From Viridibacterium sp047600765 (GTDB lineage: Bacteria; Pseudomonadota; Gammaproteobacteria; Burkholderiales; Rhodocyclaceae): a DNA stretch of 64,000 nt. Position 1 is the stretch's first letter. Each line of letters starts with the position of its first letter. Location of the stretch: NCBI GenBank assembly GCA_047600765.1, contig JASGKF010000001.1, positions 930,001 to 994,000 of the forward strand, read 5' to 3'. A model generated the notes under the pieces. It had not been told where the DNA came from. It was given only the letters and a program-made list of their open reading frames with translations, and did no database searches. Made by a program: the position numbers and the translations under genes. Positions 8,705 to 16,737 of the stretch are shown in pieces.

Positions 8705-9088
8705 TCAGCGACTCTGCCGCAGCGTCTCGCCGATCAGCAGGATCACCGAGATCAGGTTCGCCACCAGCGCCCCGCCCGACAGCGACACCACCACCGACAT
8801 CGTCTCGCCATCCATCGCTGCATTGCGCATGTACAACTGCCAGGCCCACACCGCCGACGCCGCCACCAGCTGGAACACCGCCACCAGACTCGTCGCCAGA
8901 TGCGTCGCCCCGATGTGCGTGCGGTCACCGAACTTCAGCACCGTCGCGATCAGGTTCACCACCACCGCCGCAAACAACTCGGTCGGGTGATGCAACGCCG
9001 GCTGATCGATATCACCGATGAAGAAGCCGAAGTTCAGCGTGCAGGCAAAAATGATGAAGAAACCGAAGATGACTTTTTCGAGATTCAC
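8705..9088 (-). CDS. Small four-helix membrane protein (DUF6394-like)
   Basis: A 127-residue membrane protein with four hydrophobic segments (near residues 3-20, 33-50, 65-85 and 100-120 counted from the chosen start). I place the start at a GTG (complement of 9086-9088) because GGAG sits 6 bases upstream and the mature-looking sequence NLEKVIFGFFIIFAC begins there; the longer ATG form adds 21 unlikely residues. It ends 31 bases before the channel gene start, so the two are probably cotranscribed, and it may be a channel accessory. The family name is from memory and less certain than the topology. Confidence 0.75.
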   Translation of the reverse strand: MNLEKVIFGFFIIFACTLNFGFFIGDIDQPALHHPTELFAAVVVNLIATVLKFGDRTHIGATHLATSLVAVFQLVAASAVWAWQLYMRNAAMDGETMSVVVSLSGGALVANLISVILLIGETLRQSR

Positions 9089-9223
9089 GTGCGTCTCCTG
9101 TGCGCGCTCCGCCGGCTGCTCCCACACCCCGGCACAGCATGGAAGCCGCATGTTACTCCAGAGCTTTCCGCGTCCGTCACCCGCGGCTACACTGCAATCC
9201 AGCCTTATTTCCAGAGAGCTGCG

Positions 9224-10075
9224 ATGCGCCCACTACTGACTCTCCTGTGCCTGCTCGCCGCCCCCTTGCTGGCCAAGGCGGCTCCCTACAACGGCCCGCT
9301 CTTCGACGCCCACCTCCACTACAACGTCGAAGCCTACGACGGCCCCCACCCCCTGCCCGACGCCCTCGGCCGCATCCAGCGCAGCGGCGTACGCGCCATC
9401 ATCGCCAACAGCCGCCCCAACGACGGCACCAAGTCCCTCGCCGGCGCCCAGACCCCGAACCTCACCGTCATCCCCTTCGTGCGCCTGTACCGCAACCGCA
9501 ACGACTACAGCAACTGGTTCCGCGACGAAAGCATCTACACCATGGTCGAGAAAGAGCTCGCCGCCGGCACCGCAGCCGGCCCCTATCGCGGCCTCGGCGA
9601 ATTCCACCTCTACGACAGCGCCAACGCCAACGGCCCCATCGCCCGCAAGCTCATGCAGCTCGCCCAAGCCAAAGACCTCGCCGTGCTTGCCCACGTCGAT
9701 GACGACGCCATCGACCTGCTGATGGCCCATGCCCCCCAGGCCCGCATCATCTGGGCCCACACCGGCATCGGCGGCCCCAGCGTCGAACGCGTGCGCGCCC
9801 TCATGAAGCGCTACCCCAAACTCATCGGCGAACTCTCCTACCGCCCCGGCCTCACCGCCGCCAACGGCCAGCTCAGCCGCGAATGGCGCGCGCTGATTAC
9901 CGAGATGCCGGAACGCTTCGTGATCGGCTCCGACACCTGGATCAACGAACGCTGGGCCGACTATGAAGGCCTCATGCAGGCGGCGCGTGTGTGGCTGGGG
10001 GGATTGCCGCCGGAGATGGCGCGGAAGGTGGGGTGGGAGAATGCGGCTTCGCTATTTTCCTTAGAGGAAAAATAG
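9224..10075 (+). CDS. Secreted amidohydrolase-family (TIM-barrel) protein
   Basis: This 283-residue protein has a signal peptide (MRPLLTLLCLLAAPLLAKA) and an amidohydrolase-2-like barrel. The metal-binding motif FDAHLHY lies just after the signal (about residues 27-33); further expected metal or catalytic positions are LGEFHLY, AHVDD, WAHTGIG and IGSDTW near the end. The substrate is not evident. ATG at 9224 is chosen because the signal peptide begins there; the frame is open far upstream but only as a GC-driven shadow. It is divergent from the membrane protein gene at 8705-9088. Confidence 0.85.
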   Translation: MRPLLTLLCLLAAPLLAKAAPYNGPLFDAHLHYNVEAYDGPHPLPDALGRIQRSGVRAIIANSRPNDGTKSLAGAQTPNLTVIPFVRLYRNRNDYSNWFRDESIYTMVEKELAAGTAAGPYRGLGEFHLYDSANANGPIARKLMQLAQAKDLAVLAHVDDDAIDLLMAHAPQARIIWAHTGIGGPSVERVRALMKRYPKLIGELSYRPGLTAANGQLSREWRALITEMPERFVIGSDTWINERWADYEGLMQAARVWLGGLPPEMARKVGWENAASLFSLEEK

Positions 10076-10102
10076 GGCCCACAGCCGGGACGCAACTACA
10101 GA

Positions 10103-10537
10103 ATGAATACGCGTATTGTCTTGTTTGCCATTGCTGTTGCGATCGGTGGTGGCATTGAGATCTTCAAACTCCAGCAGCGGCGCGACCTGGCGCTGCATGC
10201 TGCGACGGTGCAAGCAACCGTCACAGAAAACAGTTGCGCGAACAATGGCTCCATCACTTATGTATTTCACGCCGGCGGTTATGAATACAGAAATACAGAG
10301 TCAGGAACAAACAAAAGATACTCCCCGTCTTGTCACACCAACCTCGTCGGCTCCCGTCTGCCTGTCACCTATTCCACAAAGAATCCCTACCTGGCATACA
10401 GCGGCACACTGGAAGACGCGAAGCGCAGCATTGGGCCAAGTGACGCTGTTATTTTGTATGGACTGATTTTTTTGCCGTCATTGCATTCAGTGACTCCGAG
10501 AAAAAACGCGATGAGCCCTGTAGGGTGGGCTCGGTGA
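10103..10537 (+). CDS. Unknown small membrane-anchored protein, 3' end formed by a repeat
   Basis: A 144-residue protein with an N-terminal anchor or signal (residues 4-22) and a small domain with the pattern of DUF3592-type proteins (VQATVTENSC, TYVFHAGGYEYRN, LPVTYSTKNPYLA), then a second hydrophobic stretch near 118-126. The last eight codons (MSPVGWAR) and the stop come from the GTAGGGTGGGC repeat, so the natural C-terminus was probably altered by repeat insertion. Local GC is lower than in neighbours. Function unknown. Confidence 0.65.
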   Translation: MNTRIVLFAIAVAIGGGIEIFKLQQRRDLALHAATVQATVTENSCANNGSITYVFHAGGYEYRNTESGTNKRYSPSCHTNLVGSRLPVTYSTKNPYLAYSGTLEDAKRSIGPSDAVILYGLIFLPSLHSVTPRKNAMSPVGWAR

Positions 10538-10595
10538 GCCCACGCGCTCGAGGCGATCACAAACAAACCGCGTGGGCACACCGTACCCACCCTAC
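10518..10595. repeat. GTAGGGTGGGC dispersed palindromic repeat, copy 1
   Basis: Left arm 10518-10546 and right arm 10569-10595 are imperfect inverted copies (GTAGGGTGGGC...GCCCACGCG and CGCGTGGGC...CCCACCCTAC). Each arm can also fold alone. The same element occurs at 22111-22185 and 59912-59983. It overlaps the end of the preceding gene. Confidence 0.85.
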
Positions 10596-10614
10596 CTGCT
10601 TCGACAAAGGCGCA

Positions 10615-10893
10615 ATGATGAACAGTGATGACCTGGATTACGCAACGACGCTGAATCTGTCGGCCGGGCACCTGCTTGTCGTTTGGGACGTCCTTGCAAA
10701 CAAACTTTCTGGCGCTCCTTTCATCAAGGAGCTTGCAGAAGAGGAGCGCAGGGCTATCTGGGCACTGCAGGATCTATGCGAAGACTTGCTATCACGCTCC
10801 GGATTTGGCTCACGGCCGGAGCAGGAATGGAATGCCTTGATGACTGCAGCGAGGGCGCATGTTTCAACAATCCCGGTTGAGTTTCTGGACTGA
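10615..10893 (+). CDS. Unknown small acidic helical protein
   Basis: A 92-residue soluble protein with no signal peptide, predicted mostly alpha-helical and acidic (MMNSDDLDYATTLNLSAGHL at the start, IKELAEEERRAIWALQDLCE in the middle). Two in-frame ATGs (10615 and 10618) follow an AAAGG. Lower GC than the core genes and lying between two other unknown small genes, it looks like an accessory gene. I do not recognise the family. Confidence 0.6.
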   Translation: MMNSDDLDYATTLNLSAGHLLVVWDVLANKLSGAPFIKELAEEERRAIWALQDLCEDLLSRSGFGSRPEQEWNALMTAARAHVSTIPVEFLD

Positions 10894-10914
10894 CGGACAA
10901 GGAATCGCCACAAC

Positions 10915-11193
10915 ATGTCAGGCTCAAGAACCCGCCTCAATCTCACGGCACTGACATTCGCTCAGTTTCTGGGCGGCATCGTGCTTACCACCTTCGCTGT
11001 AGCAGCCTGCTTCGGCGTAACGTTTGTTCAGTCAGGCAGCTCGCGATACGGCCCGCCTCAGCCATGGAGACTGGTACCTATCGAGTCGATCTTCATGCAA
11101 TGGGGGCTTTTCATTGCCTTCTCTACCGTGGGAGTAATGCTGTTTCTATTCAGCTACAGAAACTACAAACAGCTCAGAAGACGAAAGAAGTGA
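10915..11193 (+). CDS. Unknown two-helix membrane protein
   Basis: A 92-residue protein with two transmembrane segments (about residues 14-38 and 60-80) and a basic C-terminus (KQLRRRKK), so the C-terminal end is probably cytoplasmic. It starts 22 bases after the previous small gene and may be cotranscribed with it. No family recognised. Confidence 0.6.
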   Translation: MSGSRTRLNLTALTFAQFLGGIVLTTFAVAACFGVTFVQSGSSRYGPPQPWRLVPIESIFMQWGLFIAFSTVGVMLFLFSYRNYKQLRRRKK

Positions 11194-11248
11194 CACAGCA
11201 CTTACAAACTGCCGCCCGCGTAATCAATCAACACATCCGACGCTCGCC

Positions 11249-12802
<1,554 letters not shown>

Positions 12803-12904
12803 GGCTACGTGCCTTCAGGAATTGGTTTGCCGGTACGATACGGAGCTGATCGAACCAGAGCAGATAACACGGCCCGATTCAACAAACCGCCCCCAGGACA
12901 TCAC

Positions 12905-13873
12905 ATGAAAAATCTCTTTAAGACCGCACTGGCGTGCCTCGTTCTCGCTTGCAGCGCACATGCCGTTGCCGCAACGCCCATCGGTATCGCCAGCAAACCG
13001 GTTTTCCCGTCGAACATCGAACCGCAGAAAGATATTGTTGGCTGCAACTGGCACGCATCGTTCATCCAGACGCTCAGCAAAGAGTCGAAGGGGCTGGTTG
13101 TGCCCATGTCGGACGAAGAGCTGATCAATGCGTCACGCAAGCTGAACGTGACTGTGCTCAAGCTGTTTGCGCCCAAGCTGGGCGGGCAGAAGCGTCGTCT
13201 CGGTTACAGGCTGGAGTTCCTGCAAGATGGCAAGCTGGTGGCCTTCAAGGAGATCGAAGATCGCACGCTGCGTGACAACGAACCCGTATGCGCTCTGATG
13301 AGCGCCCTGGCAACCAATCTCGCCAAGGACACGGCCGAGTGGCTGACGGTGAATCGCCTGCCTGATTGCGACAAGAACTGTACCGGCCTGCATCTGGAAG
13401 AACCTATCGCCATCGGTGCGCAACCAATCTTCCCTGCGCCAGATTTTGCCGCAAGCCTTGGCAAGTGCGACTGGTTGAATGAAGTCATGCAAGAGCTGAG
13501 TGAGTCACTGAACGACACCGTGGCAGACAAGGTGAAAGAGAAGGCAAAAGAGGGCTCGGACCTCGGCTTCATCCCTTTCAACACCAAGGTGGTGACAAAC
13601 AATATTCTCGAGTACACAGGCCGTCGTCTTGTGCTGCGCTTCAGCAAGCTCGATCTGCGCCCGGCGAACCCGCAAGAGAACGCGTCCACCGAACTGACTG
13701 CCGAGCTGCATGACGGCAACATGCTGGTGGCGGCAAAACGCTTCAGCAACGACACCGTCTTTCATGGATCCACGCTTTGCAAGACGATGGCGCGCCTCGG
13801 TGACCGGGCGGTGGGAGACGTCGTCAAATGGATGATGAAGACCCCTGCCTTGCCGGCCAACTGGCCGCAGTGA
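12905..13873 (+). CDS. Secreted protein made of two copies of one unknown domain
   Basis: A 322-residue exported protein with a signal peptide (MKNLFKTALACLVLACSAHAVAA). The mature part holds two homologous units, about residues 25-155 and 166-315. Each starts with P-I-x-I-x-x-x-P-[VI]-F-P, soon reaches a Cys-[ND]-Trp (GCNW, KCDW) and ends with a Cys-x-x-M before a helix (VCALMSAL, LCKTMARL); each pair of cysteines may form a disulfide in the periplasm. The lipobox-like LVLAC could also make it a lipoprotein. No known family recognised. It lies between the AAA ATPase gene and a relic of that gene's 3' end. Confidence 0.75.
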   Translation: MKNLFKTALACLVLACSAHAVAATPIGIASKPVFPSNIEPQKDIVGCNWHASFIQTLSKESKGLVVPMSDEELINASRKLNVTVLKLFAPKLGGQKRRLGYRLEFLQDGKLVAFKEIEDRTLRDNEPVCALMSALATNLAKDTAEWLTVNRLPDCDKNCTGLHLEEPIAIGAQPIFPAPDFAASLGKCDWLNEVMQELSESLNDTVADKVKEKAKEGSDLGFIPFNTKVVTNNILEYTGRRLVLRFSKLDLRPANPQENASTELTAELHDGNMLVAAKRFSNDTVFHGSTLCKTMARLGDRAVGDVVKWMMKTPALPANWPQ

Positions 13874-13911
13874 CCCCCACCACCGGCCTCAAGGTGCAGG
13901 CAAGCGGTGCG

Positions 13912-14028
13912 ATGTCGAACGCGCGGATCCTCAAAAAATCGAGCCGCACGCGGCCCTTGTCGGTGGTGATGAGCGAACAGGTCGGGGCTTTGCGCCCATG
14001 TGCCGGCGGCAGAGCCGTAATGGCTTGA
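13912..14028 (+). pseudogene. Relic of a second AAA ATPase 3' end
   Basis: Translation of 13945-14028 gives RTRPLSVVMSEQVGALRP then ...RAVMA and a stop, against KTRPLSVVMSEQVGALRA ...RAVMA and a stop at the end of the AAA gene (to 12802). Similarity can be followed weakly upstream to about 13912 (ARILKKSS against ALILAELS) and then is lost. It is a detached copy of the last ~37 codons with no gene body. Confidence 0.8.
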
Positions 14029-14549
14029 CACAACGGGTCCGTGCCGCCGCCCCACTCTTTCAATCGTCACCGCGACTCGCTCTTCCCGACTTGTTACACG
14101 GTTCTTCCCGTCCCTCGCTTCAAGCACCTGCGTTTCAGCGCAGCAGAACACGGCTGGCCCTCGGAATTTTTGCGGTCATCGCGCTGGGGCTGGCTTCCCG
14201 CAAGTTCCCGTTTCTCTTCCCGGCATTTTTCGGCAAGTATCCCGGCGACGCACTGTGGGCACTCATGGTCTTTCTCGGGTGGGCGCTCTGCCTGCCTCAT
14301 GCATCCACACGAAGCATTGCGCTCCTCGCTTTCTCGGCGTCCTGTCTCGTCGAGCTGTCACAGCTTTATCAGGCGCCCTGGCTCAACGCCATCCGCAGCA
14401 CGACGCTGGGGCACCTCGTGCTGGGTTCGACCTTTTCCTGGTTCGACATCGCGGCGTATGCCGTCGGCGTGCTGTCCGGCTGGCTAACCGAGCCTTTGGT
14501 ACGTGGCATGGCCACCACAGAAGTCAGCACAACACACCATGAGCTCTGA
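13998..14549 (+). CDS. DUF2809-type membrane protein, start uncertain
   Basis: The core (from about residue 50 of this frame) reads as a DUF2809 protein: LALGIFAVIALGLASRKFP, YPGDALWALMVFLGW, VELSQLYQAPWLNAIRSTTLG and FSWFDIAAYAVGVLSG, giving about four membrane helices. Function unknown for the family. The only in-frame ATG (13998) lies inside the AAA relic, and the first ~45 residues look non-native. A TTG further down (near 14089) is a likelier start, or the true start was lost when the upstream DNA was rearranged. It overlaps the next gene by 11 bases. Confidence 0.75.
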   Translation: MCRRQSRNGLTQRVRAAAPLFQSSPRLALPDLLHGSSRPSLQAPAFQRSRTRLALGIFAVIALGLASRKFPFLFPAFFGKYPGDALWALMVFLGWALCLPHASTRSIALLAFSASCLVELSQLYQAPWLNAIRSTTLGHLVLGSTFSWFDIAAYAVGVLSGWLTEPLVRGMATTEVSTTHHEL

Positions 14550-15120
14550 CCAGTTGATTGCCGTCTTCGTCAGTGCGGCCATCGCGTTTTTCATTGCGGG
14601 CTGCCTCGCGCCCCTGCTTCTCCTGAAGTTCCGCCCCCAATGGCAGAAAACCATCTTCGGCGTGATGGCGGGCCTGACGGCGGGCCTTGTGGTCATTGTC
14701 TTCAGTAGCGCCACGGCATACACGCATTTCTCGCTGCTTCTGACAATCAGCGCAGGGGCTTGTGTCGCGGGATTTCTGCTGGGCCTGTTGCTGACGCCGG
14801 GATACCGGCGCATCAAGCTGCCGATCGTTTGCGCGCTGGCAGCAGGCATTGTCTGGCAGTGGCAAGTCGTGCTGATGGTTCCCGTGTTCGGCTTGCTGCC
14901 GGCGGTGCTTCCTGCACTGAACGAGCAGCTGCCTTCCGGCCTCGTCTGCAGAGTGGAAGAATCGGGTCTGGGGTTTGCCGCGCGACACACGGCCTCGCTG
15001 ATCCAACCGATTGGGCTGGGATTCGGTGTGGAATTGCATCGGCACGAAATCAGCTGCGATGACAGCTGCGGCCAGGCAAACGTCGACGAATGCCAGGGCG
15101 ACGGAGAGCCACGCCCCTGA
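14539..15120 (+). CDS. Unknown membrane protein with odd hydrophilic tail
   Basis: A 193-residue protein with four hydrophobic segments in the first ~135 residues (near 6-28, 36-56, 63-85 and 93-125). The remaining ~58 residues are polar, Cys- and His-rich (ending DDSCGQANVDECQGDGEPRP) and do not look like a natural continuation; they may be read-through of a damaged 3' end. ATG at 14539 overlaps the DUF2809 stop, so the two membrane genes are probably cotranscribed. No family recognised. Confidence 0.6.
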   Translation: MSSDQLIAVFVSAAIAFFIAGCLAPLLLLKFRPQWQKTIFGVMAGLTAGLVVIVFSSATAYTHFSLLLTISAGACVAGFLLGLLLTPGYRRIKLPIVCALAAGIVWQWQVVLMVPVFGLLPAVLPALNEQLPSGLVCRVEESGLGFAARHTASLIQPIGLGFGVELHRHEISCDDSCGQANVDECQGDGEPRP

Positions 15121-15243
15121 CCCCAGCCGCGCCCGTACTGGGCCGGGTCGTTGCGCTTGACGCAACACTCCTGCGCGATCAGCATGCGTGCAGCCCATGC
15201 CTCGATGCATGAGCACAAACAGATATTCACCAGGAGACAATCG

Positions 15244-16677
15244 ATGAAACTCACCCGCCTTGTGCCGGGGTTGCTGCTTGCTGCGTTTGCGACAGCCACC
15301 ACGGCAGCCAACCGCCCCGCCGGTTACACCACCTTCTGTACCGAAGGCAAAACCTGCAGCTGCCCAACCACTACCACCACCAGCGTCGCCTTCGGCCGCG
15401 CTGACCAGTTCATTTACAAGCAGCTGAGCGGTACGTTTGCCTGCTCGGCCACCACCTTCGGCGGCAAGATCAGCGGCGGCACCAATGAATGCTCGGGCCC
15501 CACAGGCCATACCTGCACGGTCGCTGGCGCAGCATCCAGCTCCTCATCGAGCTCTTCGTCACAGGTTTCCAGCAGCGCCCCCAGCTCGTCGTCATCCTCG
15601 CGCAGTTCATCCAGCAGCTCGACGGCCCCCTCGTCATCGAGCAGTTCTTCGCGTAGTTCAGTGTCCTCCAGCGTTGCTGCGAGCAGCCTCAGCAGCGTCA
15701 CCGTGCCTGCGGGCACACCCGGCAATGCCAGCGGTGTGGTCGGCTTCGCGAGTGTGGATCGTGACGGCCGCAACGGCACCAATGGTGGCGTGGGCGGACC
15801 CACTGTCGTCGTGACCAACTATGCCGACCTCGTGGCTGCGGTGAGCGACCACAACCCGCGCATCGTGCAGGTGCAGGGCACCATCAGCGGCGCCGGCCCG
15901 ATGATCGATGTGGGCTCCAACAAGACCATTGTCGGCGTGGGCAGCACGGCCGTGCTCGACGGCTTCGGGCTCAACATCAGCGGCTGGCGCCCCGAGCACG
16001 TGAAGGCCTACAAGTCGGACTGGTGCGAGGCCAAGCATGCCGGCATGTTCGCTTACACGCGCAACGTGATCGTGCGCAACCTGACGATCCAGAACTACGC
16101 GGATGACGGCATCAACGTGGCCTGCTGGTCGCACCACGTCTGGCTCGACCACAACACCATCCTGCCCGGTGTCGATGGCGCGCTGGACATCAAGCGCGGC
16201 TCGGACTGGATCACGGTGTCGTGGAACAAGGTAATGAACACCGACAAGACCATGCTGCTGGGCCACGATGACAGCAACAGCGCGCAGGACACCGGCAAAC
16301 TGCACGTGACCTACCACCACAACTGGTTCCAGAACACGGTGCAGCGCCATCCGCGCGTGCGCTTCGGCCAGGCCCACGTCTACAACAACTGGGCTGACGG
16401 CACGAAGAACTACTTCATCGGATCGAGCCTGCAGTCCGACATCTACGCCGATGCCAACTACCTCAACATGACGGGCTTCGCGACGCAGGAACAAGGCAGC
16501 GCCTCGGGCAAGCTGACTTGGGACGCGAGCAACCTGATCATCAAAGCCAAGGCGCCGGAAATCAACACAGGTACAGCCTTCAATCCGGCCAGCTACTACA
16601 GCTACACGCCGGATCCGGCCGCGAACATTCCGACCATCCTTACCAATGGTGCGGGTGCCGGCAAGATCGTGCCCTGA
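15244..16677 (+). CDS. Secreted pectate lyase (PL1) with N-terminal Cys module and poly-Ser linker
   Basis: This 477-residue secreted lyase cleaves homogalacturonan by beta-elimination. Order: signal peptide (1-22); four-cysteine module (about 23-85: GYTTFC, CSCP, SVAFGR, FACSATTF, NEC); poly-Ser linker (about 97-150); PL1 parallel beta-helix (about 155-477). PL1 signatures are VWLDHNTILPGVDGALDIKR, SDWITVSWNKV and RHPRVRFGQAHVYNN, where Arg of HPRVRFG is the expected catalytic base; Asp residues in the first two bind Ca2+. The start ATG follows AGGAGACA. A strong terminator follows the stop, so it is a single-gene unit. The module is shared with the GH53, PL11 and GH43 genes of the window. 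Confidence 0.93.
   Translation: MKLTRLVPGLLLAAFATATTAANRPAGYTTFCTEGKTCSCPTTTTTSVAFGRADQFIYKQLSGTFACSATTFGGKISGGTNECSGPTGHTCTVAGAASSSSSSSSSQVSSSAPSSSSSSRSSSSSSTAPSSSSSSSRSSVSSSVAASSLSSVTVPAGTPGNASGVVGFASVDRDGRNGTNGGVGGPTVVVTNYADLVAAVSDHNPRIVQVQGTISGAGPMIDVGSNKTIVGVGSTAVLDGFGLNISGWRPEHVKAYKSDWCEAKHAGMFAYTRNVIVRNLTIQNYADDGINVACWSHHVWLDHNTILPGVDGALDIKRGSDWITVSWNKVMNTDKTMLLGHDDSNSAQDTGKLHVTYHHNWFQNTVQRHPRVRFGQAHVYNNWADGTKNYFIGSSLQSDIYADANYLNMTGFATQEQGSASGKLTWDASNLIIKAKAPEINTGTAFNPASYYSYTPDPAANIPTILTNGAGAGKIVP
15534..15699 (+). repeat. Poly-serine linker coding repeat (pectate lyase)
   Basis: About 55 codons of mostly Ser in varied codons (TCC, TCA, TCG, AGC, AGT) broken by Arg, Ala, Pro and Val. 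The codons are mixed, so the protein tract is kept while the DNA is not a simple repeat. Confidence 0.8.
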
Positions 16678-16699
16678 GCCGTTGCAACGCAGTGATGAA

Positions 16700-16724
16700 G
16701 GGGCGGCACTGCCGCCCCTTTTTT
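16700..16724 (+). terminator. Rho-independent terminator of the pectate lyase gene
   Basis: An 8-bp GC stem (GGGGCGGC/GCCGCCCC, loop ACT) is followed directly by TTTTTT, 22 bases after the stop. It lies in the convergent gap with the Gcr-type gene. Confidence 0.92.
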
Positions 16725-16737
16725 CATGCGTGTCGCG

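Noticed and set aside
14484..15311. Minus-strand frame opposite the two membrane genes at 14-15 kb
   Set aside because: Composition rich in Ser, Cys and Arg with no RBS; the plus-strand frames have consistent membrane helices.
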